Positions 8,975 through 16,676 of a stretch of 64,000 nucleotides of DNA are shown in pieces; positions within the stretch are counted from its first letter, which is position 1, and each line of letters opens with the position of its first letter. The notes under the pieces are model-generated. The model worked only from the letters and a program-made list of their open reading frames with translations, was not told the DNA's origin and ran no database searches. The stretch lies in contig QCGE01000002.1 of assembly GCA_003278195.1 (NCBI GenBank), positions 1 to 64,000 of the forward strand. Reading direction: 5' to 3'. The position numbers and the translations under genes were made by a program. This stretch comes from Prochlorococcus sp. AG-363-P08. GTDB taxonomy: Bacteria; Cyanobacteriota; Cyanobacteriia; PCC-6307; Cyanobiaceae.

Positions 8975-10027
8975 TCAAATTCCTATTGATAAAAGTTTTT
9001 CAGCTGCTGCATTTGGTCCCAATCCAGAAATATCTACGCATTTATGGTTTTTGGCTTTAGAAAGTTCATGGTCATAGCAGCGATCGTAGTAATCAATTAT
9101 TTCAATGCAAGCGTCATGCCAGTTTTCTTTTGAGATTGCTTCTAGGGCTTTCTTGGTGCGTTGCGGCCCTAGTCTGCGACTGATTCTTAAGGTTGCTTCT
9201 GTAAGTTTTTTGATTCCATAGGGGCTATATACCTTTACGAGGTTTGTAACCCGTTCATTTTCGGAACGAGTTATCTCAAAAACTGGTGCAACTTTCATTT
9301 GCCTTAGAAGAGTATGTGGAATTCTGCATTTTCCTAAATGTGAGCTTTCTGCTTCAAGCCATATTTCTTTTGAACCAGTTGATAGAAAAAAACTAATTTC
9401 TTTGGCTAACAAATTTTCATATTGTTCACTTGTTGGCTGTTCAGGTAGGCCAAGAGCTCCAAAACTACTTCCTCGATGATTTGCCAATCCTTCTAGATCA
9501 ATAACAGCCACGCTTTTACTTGCCATTGCAACTAGAAGGTCTGTTTTTCCTGTGCCTGTCTTTCCTCCTAGTAGCTTTAAAGGGAGTTTATCCTCGAATA
9601 GTTGTAGGACCCAGCGCCTATAGCTTTTATATCCACCTTCAAGTAAAAGTGGATTTAGATCAACAAGGTTTGCAAGCCAAGCAACACTGGATGATCTCAT
9701 CCCTCCTCTCCAGCAATATATTTTTATTGGAGATTGATCATCGTCGTTTTGACTACCCTTCCTAGCGATTTTTTTAAGTTGATTAGCTAGAGAATGCATC
9801 TCAGGCCCTATATACCTTAGACCTAATTGAATAGCTTCTCCTCTGCCTTTGATTTTGAATGTGGTCCCAATTTCTTTGCGTTGATCATTGCTGAATAGAG
9901 GAAGGTTAATTGCACCAGGTAGATGCCCTTGTATAAATTCGATTGGACTTCTCACATCTACTAAAGGTCCATTTGATTCAAGGAATTTTTTGACTGAGTA
10001 GGTAGGTGTTACTCCCATGCCTGACAT
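8975..10027 (-). CDS. mnmH: tRNA 2-selenouridine synthase MnmH
   Basis: MnmH (SelU, YbbB) converts 2-thiouridine at the tRNA wobble position to 2-selenouridine via a geranylated intermediate. The 350-residue protein has an N-terminal rhodanese domain with the active-site cysteine at residue 105 (CWRGGMRS) and a C-terminal P-loop GGKTGTGKT (154-162), the hallmark fusion of the family. It starts at ATG 10027, divergent from gun4. Whether the host makes selenophosphate (selD) cannot be seen here; without it the enzyme may only geranylate or act differently. Confidence 0.92.
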   Translation of the reverse strand: MSGMGVTPTYSVKKFLESNGPLVDVRSPIEFIQGHLPGAINLPLFSNDQRKEIGTTFKIKGRGEAIQLGLRYIGPEMHSLANQLKKIARKGSQNDDDQSPIKIYCWRGGMRSSSVAWLANLVDLNPLLLEGGYKSYRRWVLQLFEDKLPLKLLGGKTGTGKTDLLVAMASKSVAVIDLEGLANHRGSSFGALGLPEQPTSEQYENLLAKEISFFLSTGSKEIWLEAESSHLGKCRIPHTLLRQMKVAPVFEITRSENERVTNLVKVYSPYGIKKLTEATLRISRRLGPQRTKKALEAISKENWHDACIEIIDYYDRCYDHELSKAKNHKCVDISGLGPNAAAEKLLSIGI

Positions 10028-10069
10028 AGTGGGTTATGGCCGAGCCAAAAAGTAGGTCGGTTGTTTTAT

Positions 10070-10786
10070 ATGGTCTCCGCAAGTTCCCCTAATAACAACC
10101 TCAGTGTTACTGAGCTCCTAGAGAGATTCACCAGCGGCTCTCCACGGCAGAGAAGGGGGTTGCTGCAAACAATTGAGGAGAGGGCTTCAGATTTGGTCTC
10201 GCTAGGACCTGCTGTAATGGCCTCATTTGATCCGGAAAGTGACAATTGGAGTGCGGGATGGATCTTGCAAGTTTTGCAAAAGCATGAACCTTCTGCAGTT
10301 AAGGTTGTCTTGTCCCAAAAAACTGCTGGATGGTTTAATTCGCCTTCTTCAGTTGGAATTGATTATTCGGTTTTACAAGCAGAGCTTCTTAATCAGAACT
10401 TTGAAGAGGCAGATCGATTCACTAGTAAGTCACTCAGAGAGTTGGCTGGAACTGAAGCCGTAAGGCGAGGATACGTTTATTTCAGTGAGATTGATCGAAT
10501 TCCTGGCATTGATCTAGTAACTATTGATCGATTGTGGATTGCTTATTCGCAAGGAAGATTTGGGTTTTCAGTTCAGGCTAGTCTCTTGAAGGCTTTGGGC
10601 GGTAGGTATGACAAGTTGTGGCCGAGAATTGGCTGGAAAAAAGAAGGTGTATGGACTAGATATCCATCTGCATTTACTTGGTCAATAGATGCTCCTGAAG
10701 GACATATGCCACTGGTAAACCAACTGAGAGGTGTACGGCTTATGGATGCAATTCTGAGACATCCTTCATTAGTTGACCGTTCTTAA
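10070..10786 (+). CDS. gun4: GUN4-domain tetrapyrrole-binding protein
   Basis: GUN4 binds protoporphyrin IX and Mg-protoporphyrin and stimulates magnesium chelatase, directing tetrapyrrole flow to chlorophyll. The protein of about 238 residues has an N-terminal helical-repeat region and a C-terminal GUN4 core: LRELAGTEAVRRGYVYFSEI, ID..TIDRLWIAYSQGRFGFS and FTWSIDAPEGHMPL. The ATG at 10070 is preferred over the in-frame TTG at 10061. It is divergent from mnmH. It is followed by a hairpin that could terminate transcription. Confidence 0.93.
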   Translation: MVSASSPNNNLSVTELLERFTSGSPRQRRGLLQTIEERASDLVSLGPAVMASFDPESDNWSAGWILQVLQKHEPSAVKVVLSQKTAGWFNSPSSVGIDYSVLQAELLNQNFEEADRFTSKSLRELAGTEAVRRGYVYFSEIDRIPGIDLVTIDRLWIAYSQGRFGFSVQASLLKALGGRYDKLWPRIGWKKEGVWTRYPSAFTWSIDAPEGHMPLVNQLRGVRLMDAILRHPSLVDRS

Positions 10787-10790
10787 ATTC

Positions 10791-10823
10791 AAGGCTTGAG
10801 TTAAGGATTTTGTTTCAAGCCTT
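10791..10823 (+). terminator. Hairpin after gun4, probable terminator
   Basis: A perfect 9 bp stem (AAGGCTTGA with TCAAGCCTT) closes a 15-base loop 4 bp after the gun4 stop and is followed by a short T-containing run (TTAG). Position and stem favour a terminator, but the T tract is weak. Confidence 0.5.
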
Positions 10824-10892
10824 TTAGCCGGTATGTTTAAGAGGGTTATTGATATGAAGTTTTAGTTTTCAACAAAGAGCTAAAAGCGTTTC

Positions 10893-11327
10893 ATGAGTTT
10901 TTTGGGTTTCGTGGATAAATCAGCTTTTAAATGGTCAGAATTTGTGGTGCCTTCAAGTCTTCAACTGTCTTCCTTGATTGAAACTTTGCTTGAGCCTGTT
11001 GATAGCAAGGAGATTTTTCTTCAATTAGAGCTTGGTCTCCATGAGGCGTTGGTAAATGCTGTAGTACATGGAAATGCTGGTGATCCAAATAAACTTGTAA
11101 GGATTAGGAGGATTCTTACTCCAAATTGGTTTGTTTGGCAGATACAGGATCAAGGGGATGGAATTCCTTTAAATGCAAGGGTTGATTCCCTTCCAAGTCG
11201 TGTTGATTCAATTAGTGGAAGAGGATTATTTTTGATTCACCAGTGCTTTGATGACGTTCGTTGGAGTCGAAGGGGAAATCGGTTACAACTTGGTTGCAGT
11301 CGAGTAAAGAAATTTGTTAGTGCTTAG
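10893..11327 (+). CDS. RsbW-like anti-sigma/serine kinase ATPase
   Basis: A 144-residue stand-alone GHKL (HATPase_c_2) domain like that of the anti-sigma kinases RsbW and SpoIIAB. The N-box has E51, N55 and HGN (59-61); the G1 box is DQGDGIP (86-92) and the G2 box GRGLFLI (109-115). Such proteins bind a sigma factor or phosphorylate an anti-anti-sigma factor. No STAS antagonist, PP2C phosphatase or sigma factor is encoded nearby, so its partner is unknown. It is convergent with the next small gene, whose 3' end overlaps this one by 11 bp. Confidence 0.85.
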   Translation: MSFLGFVDKSAFKWSEFVVPSSLQLSSLIETLLEPVDSKEIFLQLELGLHEALVNAVVHGNAGDPNKLVRIRRILTPNWFVWQIQDQGDGIPLNARVDSLPSRVDSISGRGLFLIHQCFDDVRWSRRGNRLQLGCSRVKKFVSA

Positions 11328-11574
11328 GACATCCAGGATCTTTAAGTTCTTTTTTGAGCCATAGAACAGCTTGGCTGGCGAGTTGTTCTACATCAGAAGT
11401 TTTACCACCTTGAAGAAGATGAATAATTGCACCTGATAATAGTTCTGCAGCCCTATAGTCAGAATTTGATTTTCGCGAATGCCAGTTTTTATCATTGAGA
11501 CTTAGTTTGGCATGCAACTCTTTAGCTAAAGAGATAGCCTCTTTAGACCAAGCTTGTTCCTTTTGCTTCCTCAT
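11317..11574 (-). CDS. Small conserved-type cyanobacterial protein
   Basis: An 85-residue soluble protein, probably all helical, with a basic N-terminus (MRKQKEQAWSKEA) and a central RAAELLSGAIIHLLQGG segment. It may correspond to a small DUF family found in cyanobacteria (DUF6439 comes to mind, unverified). It lies 6 bp downstream of the methyltransferase gene's stop, so the two are probably one transcript. Its 3' end overlaps the RsbW-like gene by 11 bp. Function unknown. Confidence 0.7.
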   Translation of the reverse strand: MRKQKEQAWSKEAISLAKELHAKLSLNDKNWHSRKSNSDYRAAELLSGAIIHLLQGGKTSDVEQLASQAVLWLKKELKDPGCPKH

Positions 11575-11580
11575 AAATCC

Positions 11581-12663
11581 TTAATTTGATGAAGTTTCAG
11601 TCTGATTTGGCTTTATTGCAGACCATACTTTAGTCATGAAATATGAATCATTGTTTATTGAGATGAAACCACTATCTTCTAGTTTTAGGTTGATATCATC
11701 ATTAATGTAATCACGATAGTAAGGTTCATGAAAAATTCTTTGAAAGTTATCCATTACAATCTTAAAATTTGGTGAGTCAACTAATTGGATTGAGTCAGCT
11801 ATTATTAAAGCTCCTCCAGGCTCAAGAACTCTCCAGCATTCTTTTAAGACATTTGTTCTTGCGTGCTTAGGTAACTCATGAAGAAGATAGACGCAAGTTA
11901 TTGCCTGGATACTTTCGCTAGCAAAAGGTAGTTCTTCAGCATTGGCCCTAAGCAGTTGGGTTAAAGAACCTTTTTGATTATTTAGTGACTTATTTGCTTG
12001 CCTAAGGTATGACAGAGAAAGATCTATTCCTATTAGTTCGATGTTTGGATTAGACCTTCTTATTTGCTGAAGGGTTCTTCCAGTTCCTGTTCCAATATCT
12101 AATACTTTCAAGCTTGTCTCATTCCTTGAGCTGAATTTTTTGAGTGTTTTCTTAAGCGGAGCTAAAACTCTTCTTCTCATTGCATCGGCTGTTCCGCTGA
12201 AGAGAATTTCGACTTGTAGATCATATAAACCAGCAGAATGATCACTTAAGTATCCATCTGTTTGATGATGGAAATTTTGCAAGTAATAGTCTGGATATAG
12301 GTTTTTATCTATTTCATTAGGCAAGTCATGAACTTTATTTGCTTTTCTCCTTTCCCATGTCGAGGGAAGGTCAAGCCATATCAAAGGGTATCTTCCTGCC
12401 CAGTCAAGCCAAGGGGATTCGAATAGTTGAGCTTTAGGGTAAATACCTTGTTCGGCTTCTAGCCAGTCAATATTCTCTAAGGTTTGCATGGCTCTGCGTA
12501 GTTCAATGAGCAGGCTGTTTGGAATCGGCTCTAAAGTTGGCATTGCAGATGGGGCAAGTACCTCCATCAGCTTTGTACTTAAGCTTTTGTGAGCTAAACC
12601 AGCTACGCTTTTTCCTACTTGAAGGGTTTGATAAGCAAGCTTTGTGAGGTTGGGCTGGGCCAT
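11581..12663 (-). CDS. Class I SAM-dependent methyltransferase
   Basis: A 360-residue protein with a Rossmann-fold methyltransferase domain in the C-terminal half. Motif I is VLDIGTGTGR (187-196), followed by LIGIDLS, RANAEELPF and LLHELPKHARTNVLKECWRVLEPGG, the pattern of UbiE/COQ5-like small-molecule methyltransferases. The N-terminal 170 residues form an extra domain containing DLPSTWERRKANK, which I associate with a cyanobacterial family of unknown substrate. It starts at ATG 12663. No biosynthetic neighbour hints at the substrate. Confidence 0.82.
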   Translation of the reverse strand: MAQPNLTKLAYQTLQVGKSVAGLAHKSLSTKLMEVLAPSAMPTLEPIPNSLLIELRRAMQTLENIDWLEAEQGIYPKAQLFESPWLDWAGRYPLIWLDLPSTWERRKANKVHDLPNEIDKNLYPDYYLQNFHHQTDGYLSDHSAGLYDLQVEILFSGTADAMRRRVLAPLKKTLKKFSSRNETSLKVLDIGTGTGRTLQQIRRSNPNIELIGIDLSLSYLRQANKSLNNQKGSLTQLLRANAEELPFASESIQAITCVYLLHELPKHARTNVLKECWRVLEPGGALIIADSIQLVDSPNFKIVMDNFQRIFHEPYYRDYINDDINLKLEDSGFISINNDSYFMTKVWSAIKPNQTETSSN

Positions 12664-12828
12664 GAAGCGGGACTTGGTAATTAATTCCTTAAAGTTGGAC
12701 TTTGGTTTTGATAGTTTAAGCCTTTTATATAGTTATCCTCTAAATAAGGTAAAGGAATTTATGCAATATTCGCTAAAAGGTGTAGAGGTTTTAGTGAATT
12801 TGATAAGCAGAAACTAAAAAAGATGTTT

Positions 12829-13158
12829 TTAATGACAGCTTTTCCTAGATATGGCTATAAGAAGGGCTCTGATTTTTTCCCAATTATGTTGTGGCTCAAT
12901 GTAATTCAATAGGCCTACATTTTCTTTGATTATTGATGTAGCTTCTAGGGACTCTTTGCATGTTTGACTATGCTCTTGATTTCTAATAAGATCATCAATT
13001 AGTTCTAGTTTTTTATTGATTTTCAGTCTGATCTGATGTGCTTTTTCTGAGTCAAAATTGGCTTCTATGGATTTTGTATTATCTGAAATCGATATAGAAG
13101 TTAGAAATGCTAAAAAAAAGAATAAAATTGAATATCTACGTATCTCTTCTGAAGACAT
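12829..13158 (-). CDS. Secreted hypothetical protein
   Basis: A 109-residue protein with a hydrophobic N-terminal segment (YSILFFFLAFLTSISI) that looks like a signal peptide or anchor. A charged helical region follows (KAHQIRLKINKKLELIDDLIRNQEH). Two cysteines remain, in QTCKES and at the end (KSCH), which could form a disulfide outside the cytoplasm. I do not recognise the family. It is flanked by about 165 bp without a gene on one side and by the glnA terminator on the other. Confidence 0.6.
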   Translation of the reverse strand: MSSEEIRRYSILFFFLAFLTSISISDNTKSIEANFDSEKAHQIRLKINKKLELIDDLIRNQEHSQTCKESLEATSIIKENVGLLNYIEPQHNWEKIRALLIAISRKSCH

Positions 13159-13208
13159 AAAACCTTAGATTTGCTGATTGAATGATATTTATTTTGGCTG
13201 TAAGAGAA

Positions 13209-13250
13209 AAAATTGAGTGCATAATCAGAATATTTTATGCACTCAATTTT
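13209..13250 (-). terminator. Rho-independent terminator of glnA
   Basis: A perfect 16 bp stem (arms 13209-13224 and 13235-13250) with a 10-base loop lies 18 bp past the glnA stop. Read on the minus strand, the second arm runs into a T-rich tail (TTTTTTCTCTT), the classic layout of an intrinsic terminator. Confidence 0.85.
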
Positions 13251-13267
13251 AACTTTAACTTTTAGCT

Positions 13268-14689
13268 CTAAGCATCGTAATACATTACGAATTCATGAGG
13301 GTGCGGTCTCTGGCGTAGTTGTTGGACCTCTTCGTATTTGATATCTATCCAGTTTTCAATGAAGTCTTGGGTAAATACTCCACCATCCGTTAAGTAGCTG
13401 TTATCAGACTTAAGTGCTTCTAGTGCACTATTTAAGGAAGAAGGAACAGTTGCAATGTTTGCAAGTTGTTCTGAGGGTAATTCAAATAGATCAACATCGA
13501 CCCCATCTCCGGGATCTATTTGGTTCTTTATACCATCTATGCCCGCCATCATCATTGCGCTGAATGCAAGGTAAGGGTTTGCCATTGCATCACCTGGGCG
13601 GAATTCAAATCGCTTAGCTTTTGGACTTGGACCTGTCAGTGGAATTCTTACCGCTGCTGATCTGTTCCCTTGCGAATAGACAAGATTCACAGGAGCCTCA
13701 AATCCAGGAACCAGTCGTTTATAGCTATTTGTTGTTGGGTTGGTAAATGCTAGGAATGAAGGTGCGTGTTTAAGTATCCCTCCTATATACCAGCGAGCAG
13801 TTTGCGAGAGATTTGCATAGGTTCCTTCTCCAAAGAATAGGGGTTGACCACCTTTCCAAAGGCTTTGATGTACGTGCATGCCGGTACCGTTGTCATTAAA
13901 GACAGGTTTAGGCATGAAGGTTGCGCTTTTCCCATATTTTTTGGCAACATTTCTGACTACGTATTTGTAGGTCATTACGTTATCTGCAGCTTGAATCAGC
14001 TCGGCGAATTTCATTCCTAATTCATGCTGCCCGGCACCGGCAACTTCATGATGGTGCTTTTCAATAGGAATTCCTAATTGCCCCATCTGAAGCAACATTT
14101 CTGACCTTAAGTCTTGAGCTGTATCGTTTGGTGCAACTGGGAAGTAACCCTCTTTTGTTTGTATTTTGTATGCAAGGTTCCCCCCTTCTTCAACTCTTCC
14201 TGTGTTCCATGGTGCCTCAATAGTATCCACGCTGTAAAAGCAACCACCTTCGCTTGAGTTATAACGAACGTCATCAAAAATGAAAAACTCAGGTTCGGCA
14301 CCGAAAAAGGCAGTATCAGCTAAGCCAGTACTAGCTAAGTGGGACAGGGCTTTTTGTGCTAATGCTCTAGGACACCTTGAGTAGGGCTCACCACTCCGTG
14401 GCTCCTGAATAGAGCAAATCAAGCTAAGTGTTTTATGCCTATAAAAAGGATCTATCCATGCAGTGCCTGCGTCGGGGACCATTGCCATATCTGATTCATT
14501 GATAGCTTTCCATCCCCTGATAGAGGAGCCGTCAAAGGCAAGCCCACTTTTGAAGGAGTCCTCTTCAATCATGTCTGAGGTGACAGTTAGGTGCTGCCAT
14601 TTCCCATGTAGGTCCGTGAATTTGAGATCAATAAGCTCAATGCCCTCGTCCTTGATTTGGCGGAGAACATCTTGAGAGGATTTGCCCAT
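13268..14689 (-). CDS. glnA: Glutamine synthetase type I
   Basis: Condenses ammonium with glutamate using ATP; the entry point of nitrogen via the GS-GOGAT cycle. The 473-residue length and the motifs [55 protein letters not shown] and [16 protein letters not shown] identify GlnA type I. At the position of the adenylylated tyrosine of enterobacterial enzymes this protein has phenylalanine (Phe402 in DLFELP). That fits control by other means, as known for cyanobacteria. It has an NtcA-type promoter upstream and a strong terminator downstream, so it is monocistronic. Confidence 0.97.
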   Translation of the reverse strand: MGKSSQDVLRQIKDEGIELIDLKFTDLHGKWQHLTVTSDMIEEDSFKSGLAFDGSSIRGWKAINESDMAMVPDAGTAWIDPFYRHKTLSLICSIQEPRSGEPYSRCPRALAQKALSHLASTGLADTAFFGAEPEFFIFDDVRYNSSEGGCFYSVDTIEAPWNTGRVEEGGNLAYKIQTKEGYFPVAPNDTAQDLRSEMLLQMGQLGIPIEKHHHEVAGAGQHELGMKFAELIQAADNVMTYKYVVRNVAKKYGKSATFMPKPVFNDNGTGMHVHQSLWKGGQPLFFGEGTYANLSQTARWYIGGILKHAPSFLAFTNPTTNSYKRLVPGFEAPVNLVYSQGNRSAAVRIPLTGPSPKAKRFEFRPGDAMANPYLAFSAMMMAGIDGIKNQIDPGDGVDVDLFELPSEQLANIATVPSSLNSALEALKSDNSYLTDGGVFTQDFIENWIDIKYEEVQQLRQRPHPHEFVMYYDA

Positions 14690-14725
14690 TTCGAAAGTGT
14701 TTCTTCATCAATACTTCAGTAGTAG

Positions 14726-14731
14726 AAGTTA
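14726..14731 (-). promoter_or_regulatory. -10 element of the glnA promoter
   Basis: TAACTT on the minus strand matches the TAN3T pattern and lies 23 nt downstream of the NtcA box. A nine-base A run sits immediately after the box. Confidence 0.65.
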
Positions 14732-14754
14732 GAGAGCCTTGCTGCTTTTTTTTT

Positions 14755-14768
14755 GTATCAACAGGTAC
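14755..14768 (-). promoter_or_regulatory. NtcA-binding site upstream of glnA
   Basis: The sequence is GTA, eight bases, TAC: the exact NtcA consensus (GTAN8TAC). On the minus strand it is followed 23 nt later by TAACTT at 14731-14726, which fits the TAN3T -10 element. This is the canonical spacing (20-24 nt) of an NtcA-activated class II promoter. It predicts a transcript start near 14719, about 30 nt upstream of the glnA ATG, leaving no room for a riboswitch. Confidence 0.85.
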
Positions 14769-14956
14769 TTTTTATTGAACCCTCACATTACTTTTTGTGG
14801 CTATTAACTTCTTTAACCCCAATCTCCTAAAGGGTTCTGATGGCCTATCCCTGCATGATTAGCTGCTTTAGCAGCCATTGCAATACCTCAATGAATATCA
14901 CGGCCTGAAATCTGCTTGCGTAGGCTCGAATAAATTTATGTACAAAACTTAGAACC

Positions 14957-16120
14957 TTGTCGCTGAAGCAATACCTTCCAGAAGTTGTCGAAAGTCGTCA
15001 AAAGGACTTGAAGGCAATCTCAACTCCTGAGCGTCTTTTATTAGGCCCAGGGCCGTCAAATGCTCATCCTGATGTCTTAAAGGCCATTGCACGTCCTCCC
15101 GTTGGGCATCTAGATCCTTTTTATGTTGATCTAATGGGGGAGGTTCAGGAGCTTTTGAGGTATGCCTGGCAAACCAAAAACAGGCTCACTTTGCCAATGA
15201 GCGGGACAGGAAGTGCTGCTATGGAGGCAACAATTGCCAATTCAGTTGAGCCTGGCGAAAAAGTTTTAGTGGCTGTTAAGGGGTATTTCGGACATCGTTT
15301 GGTTGATATGGCAACTAGATACCAGGCTGATGTTCAAATTATTCAAAAAGATTGGGGTGAGGCTTTTTCGCTTGAAGAAGTAGAGGAGGCATTGTTAAAT
15401 CATCGACCATCAATACTTGCAATGGTTCATGCTGAAACTTCCACAGGTGTTTGCCAACCTATGGAGGGAATCGGAGATCTTTGTCGCAAATACGACTGCC
15501 TTTTATTGCTGGATACAGTGACTTCTTTAGGGGGTGTACCACTTTTTCTTGACGAGTGGAAAGTTGATTTGGCTTACAGTTGTAGTCAGAAGGGGCTTAG
15601 TTGTCCGCCAGGTCTTGGACCTTTTTCAATGGGGCCAAGAGCAGAAGCGAAGCTTTTAAAACGCAAAAACAAAGTTCCAAATTGGTATTTAGATGTATCT
15701 CTACTTAATCAATATTGGGGAAGTGATCGTGTTTACCATCACACTGCACCGGTCAATATGAACTTTGGTATTCGTGAAGCTCTTAGGCTTTTAGCTGAGG
15801 AGGGACTTGAAAACTCTTGGAATCGTCATCAAATGAATGCTGAGAAGCTATGGAATGGCTTAGATGATTTAGGTCTCAAGTTACATGTTCCAGAACATTT
15901 GAGATTGCCAACACTTACTACAGTCGTTATTCCCGATGGGGTTGATGGGAAAGCATTTAGTACACACCTTTTAAGAAAACATGGAGTTGAATTAGGAGGA
16001 GGGTTGGGTTCACTTGCCGGAAAGGTATGGAGAATTGGCCTGATGGGTTATAACTCCACAGCCAAGAATGTTGAACATATTCTTCGCTTATTTGAGCTTG
16101 AACTTCCTAATTTTTCTTAG
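14957..16120 (+). CDS. Serine/alanine-glyoxylate aminotransferase family protein
   Basis: A PLP-dependent class V aminotransferase of 387 residues, most like alanine- or serine-glyoxylate aminotransferases, which convert photorespiratory glyoxylate to glycine. Features are LLGPGPSNAHPDVL (28-41), SGTGSAAMEA (82-91), the cofactor aspartate D186 in LLLLDTVTS, and the Schiff-base lysine K212 in SCSQKGLSCPPG. The start seems to be TTG at 14957; the only nearby upstream ATG is followed by a stop in its frame. It is divergent from glnA across a 267 bp spacer that carries the NtcA box, so co-regulation is possible but unproven. The exact amino donor cannot be read from sequence. Confidence 0.9.
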   Translation: MSLKQYLPEVVESRQKDLKAISTPERLLLGPGPSNAHPDVLKAIARPPVGHLDPFYVDLMGEVQELLRYAWQTKNRLTLPMSGTGSAAMEATIANSVEPGEKVLVAVKGYFGHRLVDMATRYQADVQIIQKDWGEAFSLEEVEEALLNHRPSILAMVHAETSTGVCQPMEGIGDLCRKYDCLLLLDTVTSLGGVPLFLDEWKVDLAYSCSQKGLSCPPGLGPFSMGPRAEAKLLKRKNKVPNWYLDVSLLNQYWGSDRVYHHTAPVNMNFGIREALRLLAEEGLENSWNRHQMNAEKLWNGLDDLGLKLHVPEHLRLPTLTTVVIPDGVDGKAFSTHLLRKHGVELGGGLGSLAGKVWRIGLMGYNSTAKNVEHILRLFELELPNFS

Positions 16121-16601
16121 AAAGCTTCCTCTGCTTTTTGAACCAATTTTCTAATTGCTTTCTTGTGTCGTGCTCCATCAAACCTCCTGAAACATTCATG
16201 TGGTGATGGGCACTCTTGTGACTTGCTAAATCGATTGTTCCTCCAAGTCCTCCTCTCTTGGAGTCAAATGTCCCAAAAATTACTCTTCCCATTCGAGCCT
16301 GAGTTAGTGCTCCTGCGCACATAGGACATGGTTCAAGAGTCACAATCAAAGTGCAGTCGTTAAAACGCCAGTCTCCTTGTACAAGGGAAGCTTGTTTTAA
16401 GGCAACTAATTCTGCGTGTCCCAAGGGATCTCGATTTTTAGTTCTTCTGTTACTTCCATGCCCAATACATTTTCCATCTTTATCGAGAATTACAGCGGTG
16501 ACAGGTACTTCTCCAGTTTCACCAAGTCGGGCAGCTCTTTGTATTAGTAGCTCCATCCATTGATGGAGTTGCTTTTCTGTTAGGTCAGCTGTTTTGTTCA
16601 A
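16107..16601 (-). CDS. tadA: tRNA(adenine34) deaminase TadA
   Basis: Deaminates adenosine at position 34 of tRNA-Arg to inosine. The 164-residue protein carries the zinc-deaminase signature HAE (H62-E64) and PCPMC (91-95), with the catalytic glutamate at 64 and zinc cysteines at 92 and 95. A KRGGLGGTIDL block near residue 115-125 is typical of TadA. The 3' end overlaps the aminotransferase gene by 14 bp, tail to tail. Length and motifs distinguish it from cytidine and guanine deaminases fairly well. Confidence 0.92.
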   Translation of the reverse strand: MNKTADLTEKQLHQWMELLIQRAARLGETGEVPVTAVILDKDGKCIGHGSNRRTKNRDPLGHAELVALKQASLVQGDWRFNDCTLIVTLEPCPMCAGALTQARMGRVIFGTFDSKRGGLGGTIDLASHKSAHHHMNVSGGLMEHDTRKQLENWFKKQRKLSKKN

Positions 16602-16676
16602 TGACTCAAATTGTTAGCTTGTTCATATCGCAAATGGACATCAAGAGCCAGAATGTAGTTTGAGTAAGGTTAGGTC

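Noticed and set aside
14859-14875. GCTGC-TTTA-GCAGC hairpin upstream of the aminotransferase gene
   Set aside because: Only 5 bp with no T tract; could be chance.
14690-14956. Glutamine riboswitch or other RNA switch in the glnA spacer
   Set aside because: The predicted glnA leader is only about 30 nt, and no glnA-RNA motif sequence is visible.
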